A stretch of 10,247 bases of DNA from Diplocarpon mali (lineage: Eukaryota > Ascomycota > Leotiomycetes > Helotiales > Drepanopezizaceae): NCBI GenBank assembly GCA_024741835.1, contig JAENRP010000684.1, positions 1 through 10,247 on the forward strand, in the 5' to 3' direction. Each line of letters begins with the position of its first letter. Within the stretch, counting starts at the first letter, position 1. A program made the translations under genes and the position numbers. The notes beneath the pieces are model-generated. The model searched no databases, was not told the DNA's origin, and was given only the letters and a program-made list of their open reading frames with translations. Shown here piece after piece: positions 1 through 7,987 of this stretch.

Positions 1-560
1 TCTCTTTATAATTAGGTTTTCGTTTCTAATAAGGGACGCAACTTTTTATAAAGGCTTTACAGTCCTTAAAAGAACCCTTTTAAAAGAATTTCCTTAAGAG
101 TTAATAGTAGGTGGACTTAGCTCCTTAGTAGCTAGTTTCCTTATAAATATCCTAGATAGCCTTAGCCCTTAGTTTTTTATTATTTAAGTAGAGTCGTATA
201 AGGAATGAGTTATCGCTCCTTTTAAATAATCGTCTTCCTTATATTAAATAAATCAGAGCTTTAACTTTGAATTTCTAAAAATCCTTAAGAGTAACTATCT
301 TTAGTTATTTAAGCGTAATTAAAAATTTTACAATTTCTTTAAAGTTACCTAAGTAGTCAAGTGATAAAATTCTCTTATTTAACTTATAAGCCAGGCTTAA
401 GAGTTAAGTCCCTTTAAGGCAATATATTAATAGATAACTAACTTTATTCTCTACCTACTTATTAATATCTATTTTATCTTCTTTAATTAAATCAAAGGGG
501 TAGGGGCGAGTTCTTCTTAAAAGGCCGTTTGCAATAGTATTTTTCATTCTTAAAATATAT
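1..560 (-). pseudogene. Integrase N-terminal part with H2C2 zinc-binding domain (degraded)
   Basis: This is the start of the integrase, which joins element cDNA to the chromosome. The minus-strand frame with codon starts at 1 mod 3, the same frame as RT, gives a block at about 151-121 reading DIYKETSY then a stop then GA. It matches the HxxxH half of the zinc domain with His turned to Tyr. The C-x2-C half follows at about 40-29 as S-C-V-P-Y, the second Cys changed to Tyr, as TGT-to-TAT by RIP would do. The catalytic core (DDE) is beyond the left edge. A linker between RNase H and this domain fills about 560-250 and contains several TAA/TAG stops. There is no frame change relative to RT over more than 1.7 kb. 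Confidence 0.82.
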
Positions 561-960
561 TTGACTTCAAAGTCCATTAGTCTTATTTAAGTAATCCATT
601 TCATTAGTAAGGCTTTAAGTAGGTCGCTTGCAACTCTATTTAATTATTCTATTAGCACTTTAGCATTAATTTCAAAGATGAAGTAAGTATTATAAAGGTC
701 GCTTCTTATCTTTTTCATTACTTTTAAGGCTCTTTTGCATTCCTATTTAATAGTATTATACTTTATCTCTATTAAATTCTAAAGACTACTTTTAAAGCAA
801 GCTAGATATCTTTTCTATTAGCTATCAGCTTATTAAAGGACAGTACCCTATCTAATTAAGCTTGCGTCAACTATTAGTATAATTAGCCTAGTATTAGCTC
901 TATAGTCTATTTTAATCAGATATAGCGCTTTAAGTAACGCTTGCTTTAGTTATTTTATAG
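560..960 (-). pseudogene. RNase H domain of gypsy Pol (degraded)
   Basis: RNase H removes RNA from the RNA/DNA hybrid during reverse transcription. In the RT frame, V-D-A-S-L-I-R-stop-G-T lies at about 871-842, matching the family VDASxxGWG motif. The catalytic Asp codon GAC is kept at 868-866 and the Trp is now TAG. Further on, F-I-F-E-I-N-A-K (about 682-659) matches FILETDAN. The Glu codon is kept at 673-671, but the following catalytic Asp is now Asn (AAT, 667-665), a G-to-A change after T as in RIP. The domain ends in a segment resembling WxxWIRLxDFEVxxxxGxxNxxADGLSRR, then the integrase linker. The fold would be non-functional even without the stops. Confidence 0.85.
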
Positions 961-1089
961 CCTCTATTTAAGGTTCCTCCTACTAAAACTCAGCCCCTTT
1001 TTAAAATAAGGCATAAATAGGTACTGCCTTTTTAGCAAAATCCTTAATCTAAATGCGATAGTATACCATAACACCAATAAACGCGCAAG

Positions 1090-1830
1090 CTTTTACTATA
1101 TTATTATACCTCTTCCATTTATCGATTTTAAATACTTTAGCCTTCTAAGGACTTCGGCTATTAGAATCAGTAATAAAACTAATAATTTCCATTAATAGAA
1201 GATAGTATTATAACTTCAGACCAACTATTACTCTTACCCTTTCGAATTATATAAGCACTTAGTCTAAGTTCTAAATGTATTCTATTATAAATTATTATAT
1301 GCTAAGAAGAACTTCTTTATAGTTATAAAATGATCTTAATCCTTTTACTCCTATATCGTCTATATAAGAGAGCGCAATATTAGGTATGCAATCTATTAAT
1401 ATCTTATAAATTACTTAGATAAATTAAGCGATCGAATTTATAGCCCCTTAAGGTAATCTTATCATTTGAAATAGCCTAAGAGGGATTTGAATTACTATTA
1501 TATCTCTTAATTTAATATTAAGAATAAATTAGTCGTATTTAAAGAAGAAGTTAATAAGAGAGCTATAGGTTAATCCTACGAATTTATTTAAGAACTTATT
1601 TATATTCAAAGGAACGTTAGCATCCTTAATAGTTACTTAGTTTATCTTTACTACTACTATTATTAGTTTATAAGTTCCCTTTTCTTTTTTAGTAATTAAA
1701 AACCATTTGTTCCTATAAGAGCTATTATAGAACTTGAGAACTCTTTGCTTTAGCCTATCCTTTAATATTTCGATTACCTTTTCTTAAAGAGCTTTAAGGA
1801 CCTTAAATGTTTTCTCTTACTAGGCTTTGT
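1090..1830 (-). pseudogene. Reverse transcriptase domain of gypsy Pol (degraded)
   Basis: The reverse transcriptase copies element RNA into DNA. In the frame with codon starts at 1 mod 3 the segment reads, in order: a block like PYKAWQEK...; YRNKWFLITKK (family YRNPWFLVxKK); VTIKDANVPL; a first catalytic Asp in K-Y-D-stop (GAC at 1534-1532); L-P-stop-G-A (1456-1442), which is LPQGA with CAA turned to TAA; and the intact active site Y-I-D-D at 1366-1355 followed by IGVKG. All are in phase. The family order and spacing are typical of fungal Ty3/gypsy RT. After YIDD a degraded thumb/connection segment with an EHIQNLDQVL-like stretch leads to RNase H. Many TAA/TAG stops and no indels suggest damage by point mutation only. 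Confidence 0.93.
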
Positions 1831-2460
1831 AGGGTATTATCTTAATCTTAATATAAGGCGTAACCTCTTTTTAAATCTGGCTAAGTTCTATCTAATTAAA
1901 AGCTAAGGCGTCCTTTCGATTTATTAAGGTTTTATAAAGTAGTTCGCATTCTTATTTTATTAAATTATCTCTAATTTTTAATATATCGAAATGTTCTTTT
2001 ATTAGCCGATATCCGATAGGTTTATTAGAAAATCTACTTATAATAAACTTATCGAATTTGCTACCTAGCTTCAAAGGTTGAAGCTTCTCATCTTATTTAA
2101 ACTAATCGTCTAATCCTCTAGGCTTTAAGCTATTAGAGATTCCCTAATCTACCAGTTGTACTTTATCAGCCTTACTTTTATATATAGTTCGAATATTAGC
2201 TAGTACTATACTTCTTTACTTCTTTCCTTTTTTATTAAATCCTATAAAACAGTTCGAATTTTCCTTTTTAAAAATAAATAAAAGATTTTCTAAGTTGTTA
2301 ATTTAAAGTATATAAATAGAAATGTTATTAGTAATTTTATTATTTTTTACTTATAGGTCCGGCTTATAAGTGGTTTTTAGGTTTTTCAAAATAATTAGTA
2401 AATTATTAAAATTTATAAAATAAACTCTCTTTTCTACCTTATTTTTCTTTTTTCTTAATT
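1830..2460 (-). pseudogene. Pol linker between protease and reverse transcriptase (degraded)
   Basis: In the RT frame this stretch can be read as coding sequence broken only by TAA/TAG. It includes an RSIVLANIRTIYKSKADKV-like segment, an LKPRGLDD-stop-FK-stop-DEKLQPLKLG segment, and a segment that ends FxNRKDALAF just before RT. I know no enzymatic role for this part. In gypsy Pol it joins protease to RT. It is rich in Lys, Asn and Ile, and the part around 2280-2460 is very A/T rich, with weak coding signal. The frame agrees with the open stretch at 2462-2722. Confidence 0.6.
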
Positions 2461-2461
2461 A

Positions 2462-2722
2462 TTAAGCCGATAAAACGCCGATTATACCAATTTTCAAAAT
2501 TCTAAATTTGACTCCTAGTTTAAGACTATAAGTTAAATCGCTATTATTCAAAATCGGCAAACTCACCTTTCTTTTACTATAACTCCTTGCTAAGTGCCTT
2601 CCTTTACTAGCATTAAGCCTAGCCCTTATACTAGCTAATCGTTTCTTAAAACCTCGTTCTAGAATTCGGCTATATCTCCTATAATAACTATTTATTCTTC
2701 TAAAGATCGATCTATATTCCAA
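2462..2722 (-). pseudogene. Stop-free 86-codon piece of gypsy Pol (basic linker after protease)
   Basis: This is the longest uninterrupted reading frame of the retroelement. The first codon is TTG (2722-2720), so it is not a real start, only the place where stops cease. It is very rich in Arg, Lys and Ser. Two arguments say it is the true Pol frame rather than a shadow. It is in phase with RT (codon starts 1 mod 3), and at its end the sequence goes TAA TAA then LRKKK, as expected for Gln-Gln hit by RIP. The competing frame contains several TGA stops, which CpA-type RIP does not readily make. There is no recognisable domain. It has no initiation signal and is not an independent gene. Confidence 0.55.
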
Positions 2723-2739
2723 AGGCTAGCTTTTATAAG

Positions 2740-3100
2740 CCTATCTTTAGGATAATTAAATATTAGCTAAGATTTTAAAATAAAAGGTATTCTTAAAAGA
2801 ATATCATTTAAAGAATTCTCTATTACTAGAAAGTCAATATAATTAATAATTCTTCCGACTTTAACCTTTATATTTTTCACCTATCTATTAAAATTATATT
2901 TCGATCTAAAGACAGTCGAATAAATAAGGAGTCGATCGCTAACAATTATCAATTAAGCTATTTCTGCCACTTTTCTAATTATTATATTAACTTCTAAACT
3001 ATAATCGATTAAAGCCTTTACTTTAATTAATTCTTTTATAAAATAAATAATAATAGGGCTTTTTATTATAACTGCTAAATAATTTCAATTGATATTTTAA
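2740..3100 (-). pseudogene. Retropepsin-type aspartic protease of gypsy Pol (degraded)
   Basis: The protease cuts the Gag-Pol polyprotein. Codon starts are at 0 mod 3. The active-site region reads VKALIDYSLEVNIII, with the Asp codon GAT at 3006-3004. It matches the family pattern ALIDxGxEVNxI, with Gly turned to Ser (GGT to AGT) and neighbouring changes that fit RIP. About 60 residues on comes HIDFLVxEN-like, then NDILLRIPFI (family DxLLGxPFL, Gly to Arg), then FNYPKDR. The frame is the same as Gag but differs by one from RT, so a frameshift lies between about 2750 and 2690. The Asp is kept but the DxG core is lost. Confidence 0.82.
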
Positions 3101-3990
3101 GATATTAAAGCTATTACTATAATATTATAATACCTTTGGATTCCTTTGTCTTTTGTAATTTAAAGACATTTGATTAAGGCTAAGTGCTTTTTAAAGTTCT
3201 TTTATATTATAATTTCCATTTCCTTATTATTATTTAAATCTTTAAAAGTAACTAAGATATGCTTTCCTAGTACTTTATCAAAGTGTCTAATTAAACCAAA
3301 TAGGTCTTTAAACGTAAGGTTAATTTGCTAAGCTATAATATTCTTTACAGCTTTCTCTATTACAATTGAACTAGCGTATTTATCAACGAATTTCTCCTAT
3401 TTTAATATCTATCTCTTTCGCTTAGGGTCAAGGGTCTGCGTAATAACTTCAACTTCTTAATCTTCAAGCTTAAAGTCATCTTCGTTTATTATATCTCTAA
3501 TCAATTTATCTACTATATTAGCTTTATCCTCGTCTACTGCAGTTCTAAATTATTAAGTATCTTTTAGCATTTGGACTCTATATTAAAATTCCTAAGTTGC
3601 ACATATTGATTTCTGGACTTTAGCTAGTTTTATTAGTATTAAGGGAGTAGTAGATCTAGAAGGACGCTAAGTATTCCAAGGGTTTCTAAATATAAAAGTA
3701 GCATTAATATCAGCAGATATATTATTATTAACCTATCCTAAGATAGAGATGCCTTTAACTTCTATAGCTATTTAATCAGAAGCTAAGTCCTTAAGAACTC
3801 CCTTAGGTAGGTTGCTAATTGGATTAGTATATATATAAGTTGGAATTTTAATATTTATATCTATAATACGCTATTATTCGACTAAATTCTCGTCCTATTT
3901 TATACTATATATTATCGTTCGAATAGTCTATAACTATAAGCGATTCTAGTGCTTTTTAATAAGGATAGCTTCTAACCTAGGATCTTTAAT
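3100..3990 (-). pseudogene. Gag-protease linker of the gypsy polyprotein (degraded)
   Basis: The Gag/protease frame (0 mod 3) continues through this stretch with only TAA/TAG breaks. A DPKRKRQILK segment near 3430 is followed by one reading FVDKYASSIVIEKAVKNII, then a stop, then INLTFKDLFG and LIRHFDKVLGKHI. This resembles the spacer of fungal gypsy polyproteins that carries a V-xLTxxDLLG-type motif before the protease. There is a stretch of acidic residues just before DPKRKR. I assign no function. Its continuity shows that Gag and protease were one open frame before RIP. Confidence 0.65.
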
Positions 3991-4130
3991 ATAAAGCATC
4001 CTATACTTATTAATATATATAACCCTAGTATTAATAAAACAATAGAAAAGAGGGCAATTGTTATAATACTTATATAAAGCGCAATTGGGTTCTTTATTAT
4101 TATAAAAGCTACAGGTTAGTTATCTTCTAT
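3990..4130 (-). pseudogene. Cys/His cluster (zinc-knuckle-like) at the end of Gag
   Basis: In frame 0 the minus strand reads T-C-S-F-Y-N-N-K-E-P-N-C-A-L-Y-K-Y-Y-N-N-C-P-L-F-Y-C, with the first Cys at 4113-4111. Four Cys codons remain. Several Tyr codons (TAT) are where His or Cys would be expected, since CAT and TGT both become TAT under RIP. The position, after Gag and before the protease, is that of the nucleic-acid-binding zinc knuckle. The exact spacing does not equal the standard CX2CX4HX4C, so it may be a variant or two overlapping fingers. Confidence 0.6.
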
Positions 4131-5760
4131 TGCTATTCCCTTAGTATCCTATAGCATTAATATTAGTAGAATGCTGGTTAGGATTAATTTCTCCTTCTTC
4201 AGTTAACTATTAAGTTCTTATATTAGCTGGTTATTCCAAATGATAAGAAGTAAGAGTCTAGTAATAGGAACTACTATATTAGCTTATAATAGCCGAGTTT
4301 TACTTATTACCAAATTAAGGAATATGCTATTTTTCTTATAAGAGATTATTAATCCTAGTTTTTAAGCTTTAGATTTAGAGTTTTGCAAATTAGGTCTTAA
4401 GTTCCTTAATTCTAAGGTTAGATCTTACTCTTAAGTTAGGACCGCAAGTGAAAGGTATAACTACTAGGTTCTTTTTTACCTCTTTTATAACTTCTAAAGC
4501 CTTTGAGTATTCTTGGACCAGGCTCTTAAGGTCTTTAGTATAAGAGGGAGTAGGGGCTTTTTCCTACTTTATAGCATTAATAGTTCTCTTATTAAGATCT
4601 GATTTTAAAGCAAAGGCTGAGAATTCCTTAAATAAGGCGAAGGTTATAAGGGTTTGCTTATTAATCTTAAAATGCTTAATAATCTTATTTTAAAGGCTAA
4701 TAGGTAATCCGAGTAAGAAAAGGCGGCCTCTTTCAACTTCGCTAAGTATTTTTTAACTAATTAAGGTATTTGATATATAAGTAAAAGTCCGATAGTAGTT
4801 TTTAAGTTCCTTAGGAGTATAAGTAATTAGAATAAATTCCTTTAAGAAAGCTAAGGTATTACGAATCTGCTATCTATTAAATTTGCGAAATTCAGATTTA
4901 AGGGCCTTAATAAGGAGTTCTTATAAATTATAAGTTTTCTATTTGAAGAGGGACTTGATAATATCCTTACTTATATAATTATAGTAGTAAGGAAGTCGAG
5001 AAATCATATCCTCTTATATAATACCAAAATCGTAATAAGTTTCCTTATATTACTTAAGGAAATTAATGATATTAGCGCTTATAAAGTAAGGAGCGCTAGG
5101 AGAACTAAGGAGGGGAAAGTGACTAATAATAGCCTTAAATGCGGCTATTATCGTTTTATACTAATTGTTTAAATTAATAGAATTTATAAAGGGTAAAGGA
5201 GAAGCTTTGATATTATAAGATTGATTGCTAAAAGGAGTACTTAGAAATTCAAAAGGGCTTAAAGAGCATTTAGAATCCGAGTCAATCTTAAAGTGATTAG
5301 GACGAGTTTAAAAAGATTCGGATAAAGGGTTAATAAAAAGTTTAAAATTATTATTATTATTAGTATTTTCAAGCGTTAATATTAAAAAAGTAAGTAGCAG
5401 TCCTAAGTTATTTAAGGATGTCTTTTTATCCTCTTACTTATAGGCCAGGCCTAGGAGTAGAATTCCAGATTCTATTAAAAGTTTAATTTAAGTTTGCTAA
5501 GAGATTTTAAATAAGTACTAAATAGCTAATAGAAGCGTTGCAATTAATCGTAATAAGATAAGGTTTACTTAATTTAGGACCAATTTCTAAAATAAGGTTT
5601 ATATTTAAGATTCTTCTTAGCTTTTAGGCTAATTCCTATTAGTCTTTAAAATAAAGGGGTCTTTAGAGATGATTCTAAGGCAATTTTTAAAGTTCTATTA
5701 AGCTAAGGCGGCTGAATTATTAGATTCAGATTTTTAAAGATTCTAAGGAGGCACTTCTTA
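4130..5760 (-). pseudogene. Gag of the Ty3/gypsy element (degraded)
   Basis: Gag forms the particle that packages element RNA. The clearest part is SAPYFISANIINFLK (near 5097), then a region like YKETYYDFGII-stop-EDMISRLPYY, then KNYYRTFTYIS, and VERGRLFLLGLPIS near 4737. This order (APxFxGxNVxxFLE, ...RLPRYC, ...YYRxFxxIS, ...FLxGLP) is typical of fungal gypsy Gag. Codon starts are 0 mod 3 throughout. The N-terminal limit is unclear: the same frame runs back to about 5760 with only TAA/TAG stops and no ATG I trust, because ATG becomes ATA under RIP. Near 5347-5362 it has a run of Asn codons. The C-terminal half is Lys/Ser rich and leads to the Cys/His cluster. Confidence 0.8.
5347..5362. repeat. 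Short ATT/AAT trinucleotide run (Asn run in Gag)
   Basis: The plus strand has a short ATT repeat, read on the minus strand as consecutive AAT (Asn) codons in the Gag frame. Probably just a low-complexity part of the Gag N-terminal region. Confidence 0.6.
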
Positions 5761-5777
5761 TTAGAGTTTGCACTTAG

Positions 5778-6373
5778 TATTACTTAAGTACTTGAAACTA
5801 CTACTATTTAAGATTGCTATTATAAGGTTTATTAAACTTTTCATACTGAAAAGCCGAAAATTCCAAGAATCTTAGAGTTAAGGAAGAAAATAAGGGTTTT
5901 TAAAGCAAAGCCGAAAAGGGAAAATCTAAGGTTATTAATAGTTGCTAAACGAAAATCAATAGTTTTAAGTAACTAAGCGATTAAGGATAAGGATTTTAAA
6001 GTTGATTAAAATGCTATAAGTGTTTTAAAAACGTATTTCAAAGGCCGGTCTTTTATCTACAAATTAAAAGATCGATAAGGTCGTATAAGGACGGAAATCT
6101 CAAGAAATCGGTCCTTGCGTAGGTCACTAATATAAAACTAAAGGGAGATAATATAAGAATAGGCCTAAGGGAAGACTTAAAAATAAGAGGAGGAAGCACT
6201 ATAAGCAGGCTCTCTTAAATAAGATATTAAGAATAAGTCCTAAGTATAAGGTATATTCAGTACTATGGCGATACGCGCTGTTTCTATATATAGAAGGTGG
6301 CCCTTTTATCCTCCTACCAGCCTGCGCCGATTATATGATATATATTACGAGACCTATCCATCTTAGGTCTCCA
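5778..6373 (-). repeat. Gypsy LTR, inner copy (596 bp)
   Basis: This is a direct repeat of 6374-6969 with the same length and no visible indel. Nearly all differences are C/T or G/A. On the minus strand it begins TGGAGACC and ends ...AAGTAATA, which would be the canonical TG...CA with CA turned to TA. A TATA-like TCTATATATAGA lies at 6283-6294. The Gag leader begins directly after it, at 5777 going left, but I cannot recognise a tRNA primer-binding site there, perhaps because TGG has been mutated. This copy has lost more CpA/TpG near its start than the outer copy. Confidence 0.85.
6283..6294 (-). promoter_or_regulatory. TATA-like box in inner gypsy LTR
   Basis: TCTATATATAGA, within the LTR about 80 bases from its 5' end on the minus strand, where an LTR promoter is expected. 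The same box occurs in the outer copy. Assignment by position and sequence only. Confidence 0.4.
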
Positions 6374-6644
6374 TATTACTTAAGTACTCGAAACTACTGC
6401 TATTAGAGATTGCTATTATAGGGTTTATTAAACTTTTCATTTTGAAAAGCTGAAAATTCCGAGAATCTTGGAGTTAAGGAAGAAAATAGGGGTTTTCGGA
6501 GCAAAGCTGAAAAGGGAAAATCTAAGGTTATTAATAATTGCTAAATGAAAATCGATAATTCTAAGTAACTAAGCGATTAAGGATAAGGGTTTTAAAGTTA
6601 ATTAAAATGCTATAAGTATTTTAAAGACGTATTTTAAAGGCCGG

Positions 6645-6667
6645 TCTCTTATCTGCGAACTAAGAGA
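6645..6667. other. Hairpin in outer gypsy LTR, paired change in inner copy
   Basis: TCTCTTA and TAAGAGA form a perfect 7-bp stem around a 9-base loop. In the inner LTR the arms read TCTTTTA and TAAAAGA, still a perfect stem with one G-C pair replaced by A-T. Role unknown. Confidence 0.5.
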
Positions 6668-6878
6668 TCGATAAGGTTATATAAGGATGGAAATCTTAAG
6701 AAATCGGTCCCTGCGTAAGTTACTAATATAAAATAGAAGGGAGATAATATAAGAATAGGCCTAAGGGAAGACCTAAAAACAAAAGGAGGAAGCACTACAA
6801 GCGGGCTCTCTTAGATAAGATATTAGGAATAAGTCCTAATAATAGGGTATATTCAGTACTATGGCGACACGCGCTATC

Positions 6879-6890
6879 TCTATATATAGA
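6879..6890 (-). promoter_or_regulatory. TATA-like box in outer gypsy LTR
   Basis: TCTATATATAGA, the equivalent of the box at 6283-6294 and unchanged between the two LTR copies although both have many other substitutions. Confidence 0.4.
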
Positions 6891-6930
6891 AGGTGGCCCT
6901 TTTATCCTCCTACCGGCCTGCGCCGATCAT

Positions 6931-6944
6931 GTGATATATATCAC
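6931..6944. other. 14-bp palindrome near LTR 5' end
   Basis: GTGATATATATCAC equals its own reverse complement. In the inner LTR the matching site (about 6335-6348) is ATGATATATATTAC, with the symmetry partly kept. Could be a protein-binding site or chance in AT-rich DNA. Confidence 0.45.
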
Positions 6945-6969
6945 GAGACCTATCCATCTCAAGTCTCCA

Positions 6970-7155
6970 CATTAGGTAAAGTAGAAATGGTATATTAGTT
7001 ATAATAATATAAAAGATAATAGAGCCAATTGGTATTTGTACTTATACTATTCCAATTACCTCTGCAGTGCCTTTACTAAACTTGATTTTAGTATTCGAAA
7101 TCGCTTTCTCAATTATAAGCTATAGATTAAGCTTTTGAAGTGCAATCACTTATTG
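6970..7155 (-). pseudogene. Ty1/copia protease, C-terminal piece
   Basis: These 62 codons on the minus strand read ...VIALQKLNL... , KIKFSKGTAEVIGIV, a stop, VQIPIGSIIFYIIITNIPFLLYLM. This matches the second half of the protease region of fungal copia Gag-Pol: ALQ, then IxFGxG...SIGTVxVxTPIGxITFHVVxADTPFLLCLxDMD. Thr codons have turned to Ile (ACA to ATA) and Cys to Tyr (TGC/TGT to TAC/TAT), as RIP does. It stops exactly where the gypsy LTR starts at 6969, just before the family DMD motif. On its 5' side it is cut by the 912-bp insertion. The frame continues exactly from the piece at 8078-8483 when the insert and one target duplication are left out. Confidence 0.85.
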
Positions 7156-7160
7156 CTAGC
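7156..7160. other. Target-site duplication CTAGC (left)
   Basis: The identical pentamer flanks the 912-bp insert at 7156-7160 and 8073-8077. Deleting the insert and one copy restores the copia frame (…A-G-stop | Q-stop-V-I-A-L-Q-K), so this is a true duplication and not chance. Confidence 0.88.
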
Positions 7161-7245
7161 TATTATGCATAATACCGCTCGGCCAAAATGTGAATCCATA
7201 CCTTAGGGCGCGTACTAGCATATTTAGCCTATTTTCTATATAATA
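7161..7245. repeat. 85-bp terminal repeat R, copy 1
   Basis: Outermost left copy. It starts with the perfect palindrome TATTATGCATAATA (7161-7174). It ends CTATATAATA, where copies 2 and 3 have CTGCATAATA and CTGCACAATA, a series of C-to-T/G-to-A steps. Confidence 0.82.
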
Positions 7246-7573
7246 TACCCCCTAGGTCGCCGAAAGAACAGTTTTTCCGGCGGCCTAAGTACTAGCCCAG
7301 TCTATAGTAGTATAGATATAGCGCATAGACTGCTAAGCTAGCAGAGAATAGGTAGTCGGAAGGGCTAGAATGCATTTTTCTTTAGCCATATATTAAAGGT
7401 TGTTTTACTTAAATCTATCGAAACTTCTATTGATGCAGTCGAAACTAAGTATAATTATTACCGAATTCTTTAAAAAGTAGTTTACTAATAGAACTTCAAA
7501 GTAAGAAACGTCGGCTAAACCTCGCGCAAGAGGAATGCAAAAGAATTATCGCTACGCTTATAGGGCTTATAAC
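7246..7573. repeat. Spacer X, copy 1 (328 bp)
   Basis: Non-coding interior between R copies 1 and 2, nearly identical to the spacer at 7659-7987. Near its left end AGGTCGCCG and CGGCGGCCT (7254-7286) can pair as a 9-bp stem with one mismatch; the second copy has a damaged version. No conserved reading frame: a one-base difference shifts every frame between the copies. Confidence 0.78.
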
Positions 7574-7658
7574 TATTATATATAATACCGCTTGGCCAAA
7601 ATGTGAATCCACTCCTTAAGGCATATACTAGCATATTTAGCCTATTTTCTGCATAATA
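7574..7658. repeat. 85-bp repeat R, copy 2 (internal)
   Basis: Shared middle copy between the two spacers. It starts TATTATATATAATACC and ends CTGCATAATA. Same length as the other two copies. Confidence 0.82.
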
Positions 7659-7987
7659 TACTCCTTAGGTCGCTAGAAGAACAGTTTTTCCGACGGCCTA
7701 AGTACTAGCCTAGTCTATAGTAGCGTAGATATGGCGCATAGACCGCTAAGTTAGTAGAAAATAGGTAGTCGGAAGGGCCGGAATGCAATTTTCTTCGGCC
7801 ATATATCAGAGGTCGTTTTACTTAAATCTGTCGAAACTTCTATCGATACAGTCGAAACCGAATATAATTATTATCGAATTCTTTAAAAAGTAGTTTACTA
7901 ATAGAACTTTAAAGTAAGAAAAGTCGGCTAAACCTCGCGCAAGAGGAATGCGAAAAGAATTATCGCTGCGCTTATAGGGCTTATAAC
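7659..7987. repeat. Spacer X, copy 2 (329 bp)
   Basis: Second copy of the interior. It differs from copy 1 by scattered mostly transition changes and one extra base near 7950 (GCGAAAAG against GCAAAAG). Confidence 0.78.

Larger units (their letters stand above)
1..6969 (-). mobile_element. RIP-degraded Ty3/gypsy LTR retrotransposon, left end outside window
   Basis: Reading the minus strand gives the Ty3/gypsy order: LTR, Gag, protease, RT, RNase H, integrase. All parts are recognisable by motif although stops are frequent. Stops are nearly always TAA or TAG at family Gln or Trp positions, as expected when RIP turns CAA/CAG/TGG into TAA/TAG. The integrase core and the distal LTR would lie left of position 1. 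The 5' side carries two head-to-tail LTR copies. The right end lies inside an older copia protease gene. The element is certainly dead: Gag and Pol are riddled with stops and some catalytic residues are lost. Family assignment rests on remembered motif order, not a database search. Confidence 0.93.
6374..6969 (-). repeat. Gypsy LTR, outer copy (596 bp), abutting the inner copy
   Basis: Second copy of the LTR, joined head to tail to the inner copy with no bases between. The minus strand starts TGGAGACTTGAG at 6969. Features: a 14-bp perfect palindrome GTGATATATATCAC (6931-6944), a TATA-like stretch at about 6879-6890, a hairpin at 6645-6667 and a 10-bp palindrome TACTTAAGTA (6377-6386) near its 3' end. 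It abuts a copia protease remnant at 6970. The flanking CATTA (6970-6974) would be half of a target duplication, whose partner lies outside the window. Confidence 0.85.

Noticed and set aside
5740..5777. tRNA primer-binding site after the gypsy LTR
   Set aside because: No TGG-initiated stretch complementary to a tRNA 3' end that I can recognise. It may have been destroyed by RIP, so I did not list it.
1..5777. Plus-strand host genes in the AT-rich left half
   Set aside because: No plus-strand frame of useful length or with recognisable motifs, and the minus-strand retroelement explains the region end to end.
7161..7174. Palindrome TATTATGCATAATA as an independent regulatory site
   Set aside because: It is explained by the end of repeat R, whose ends are inverted repeats altered by transitions.
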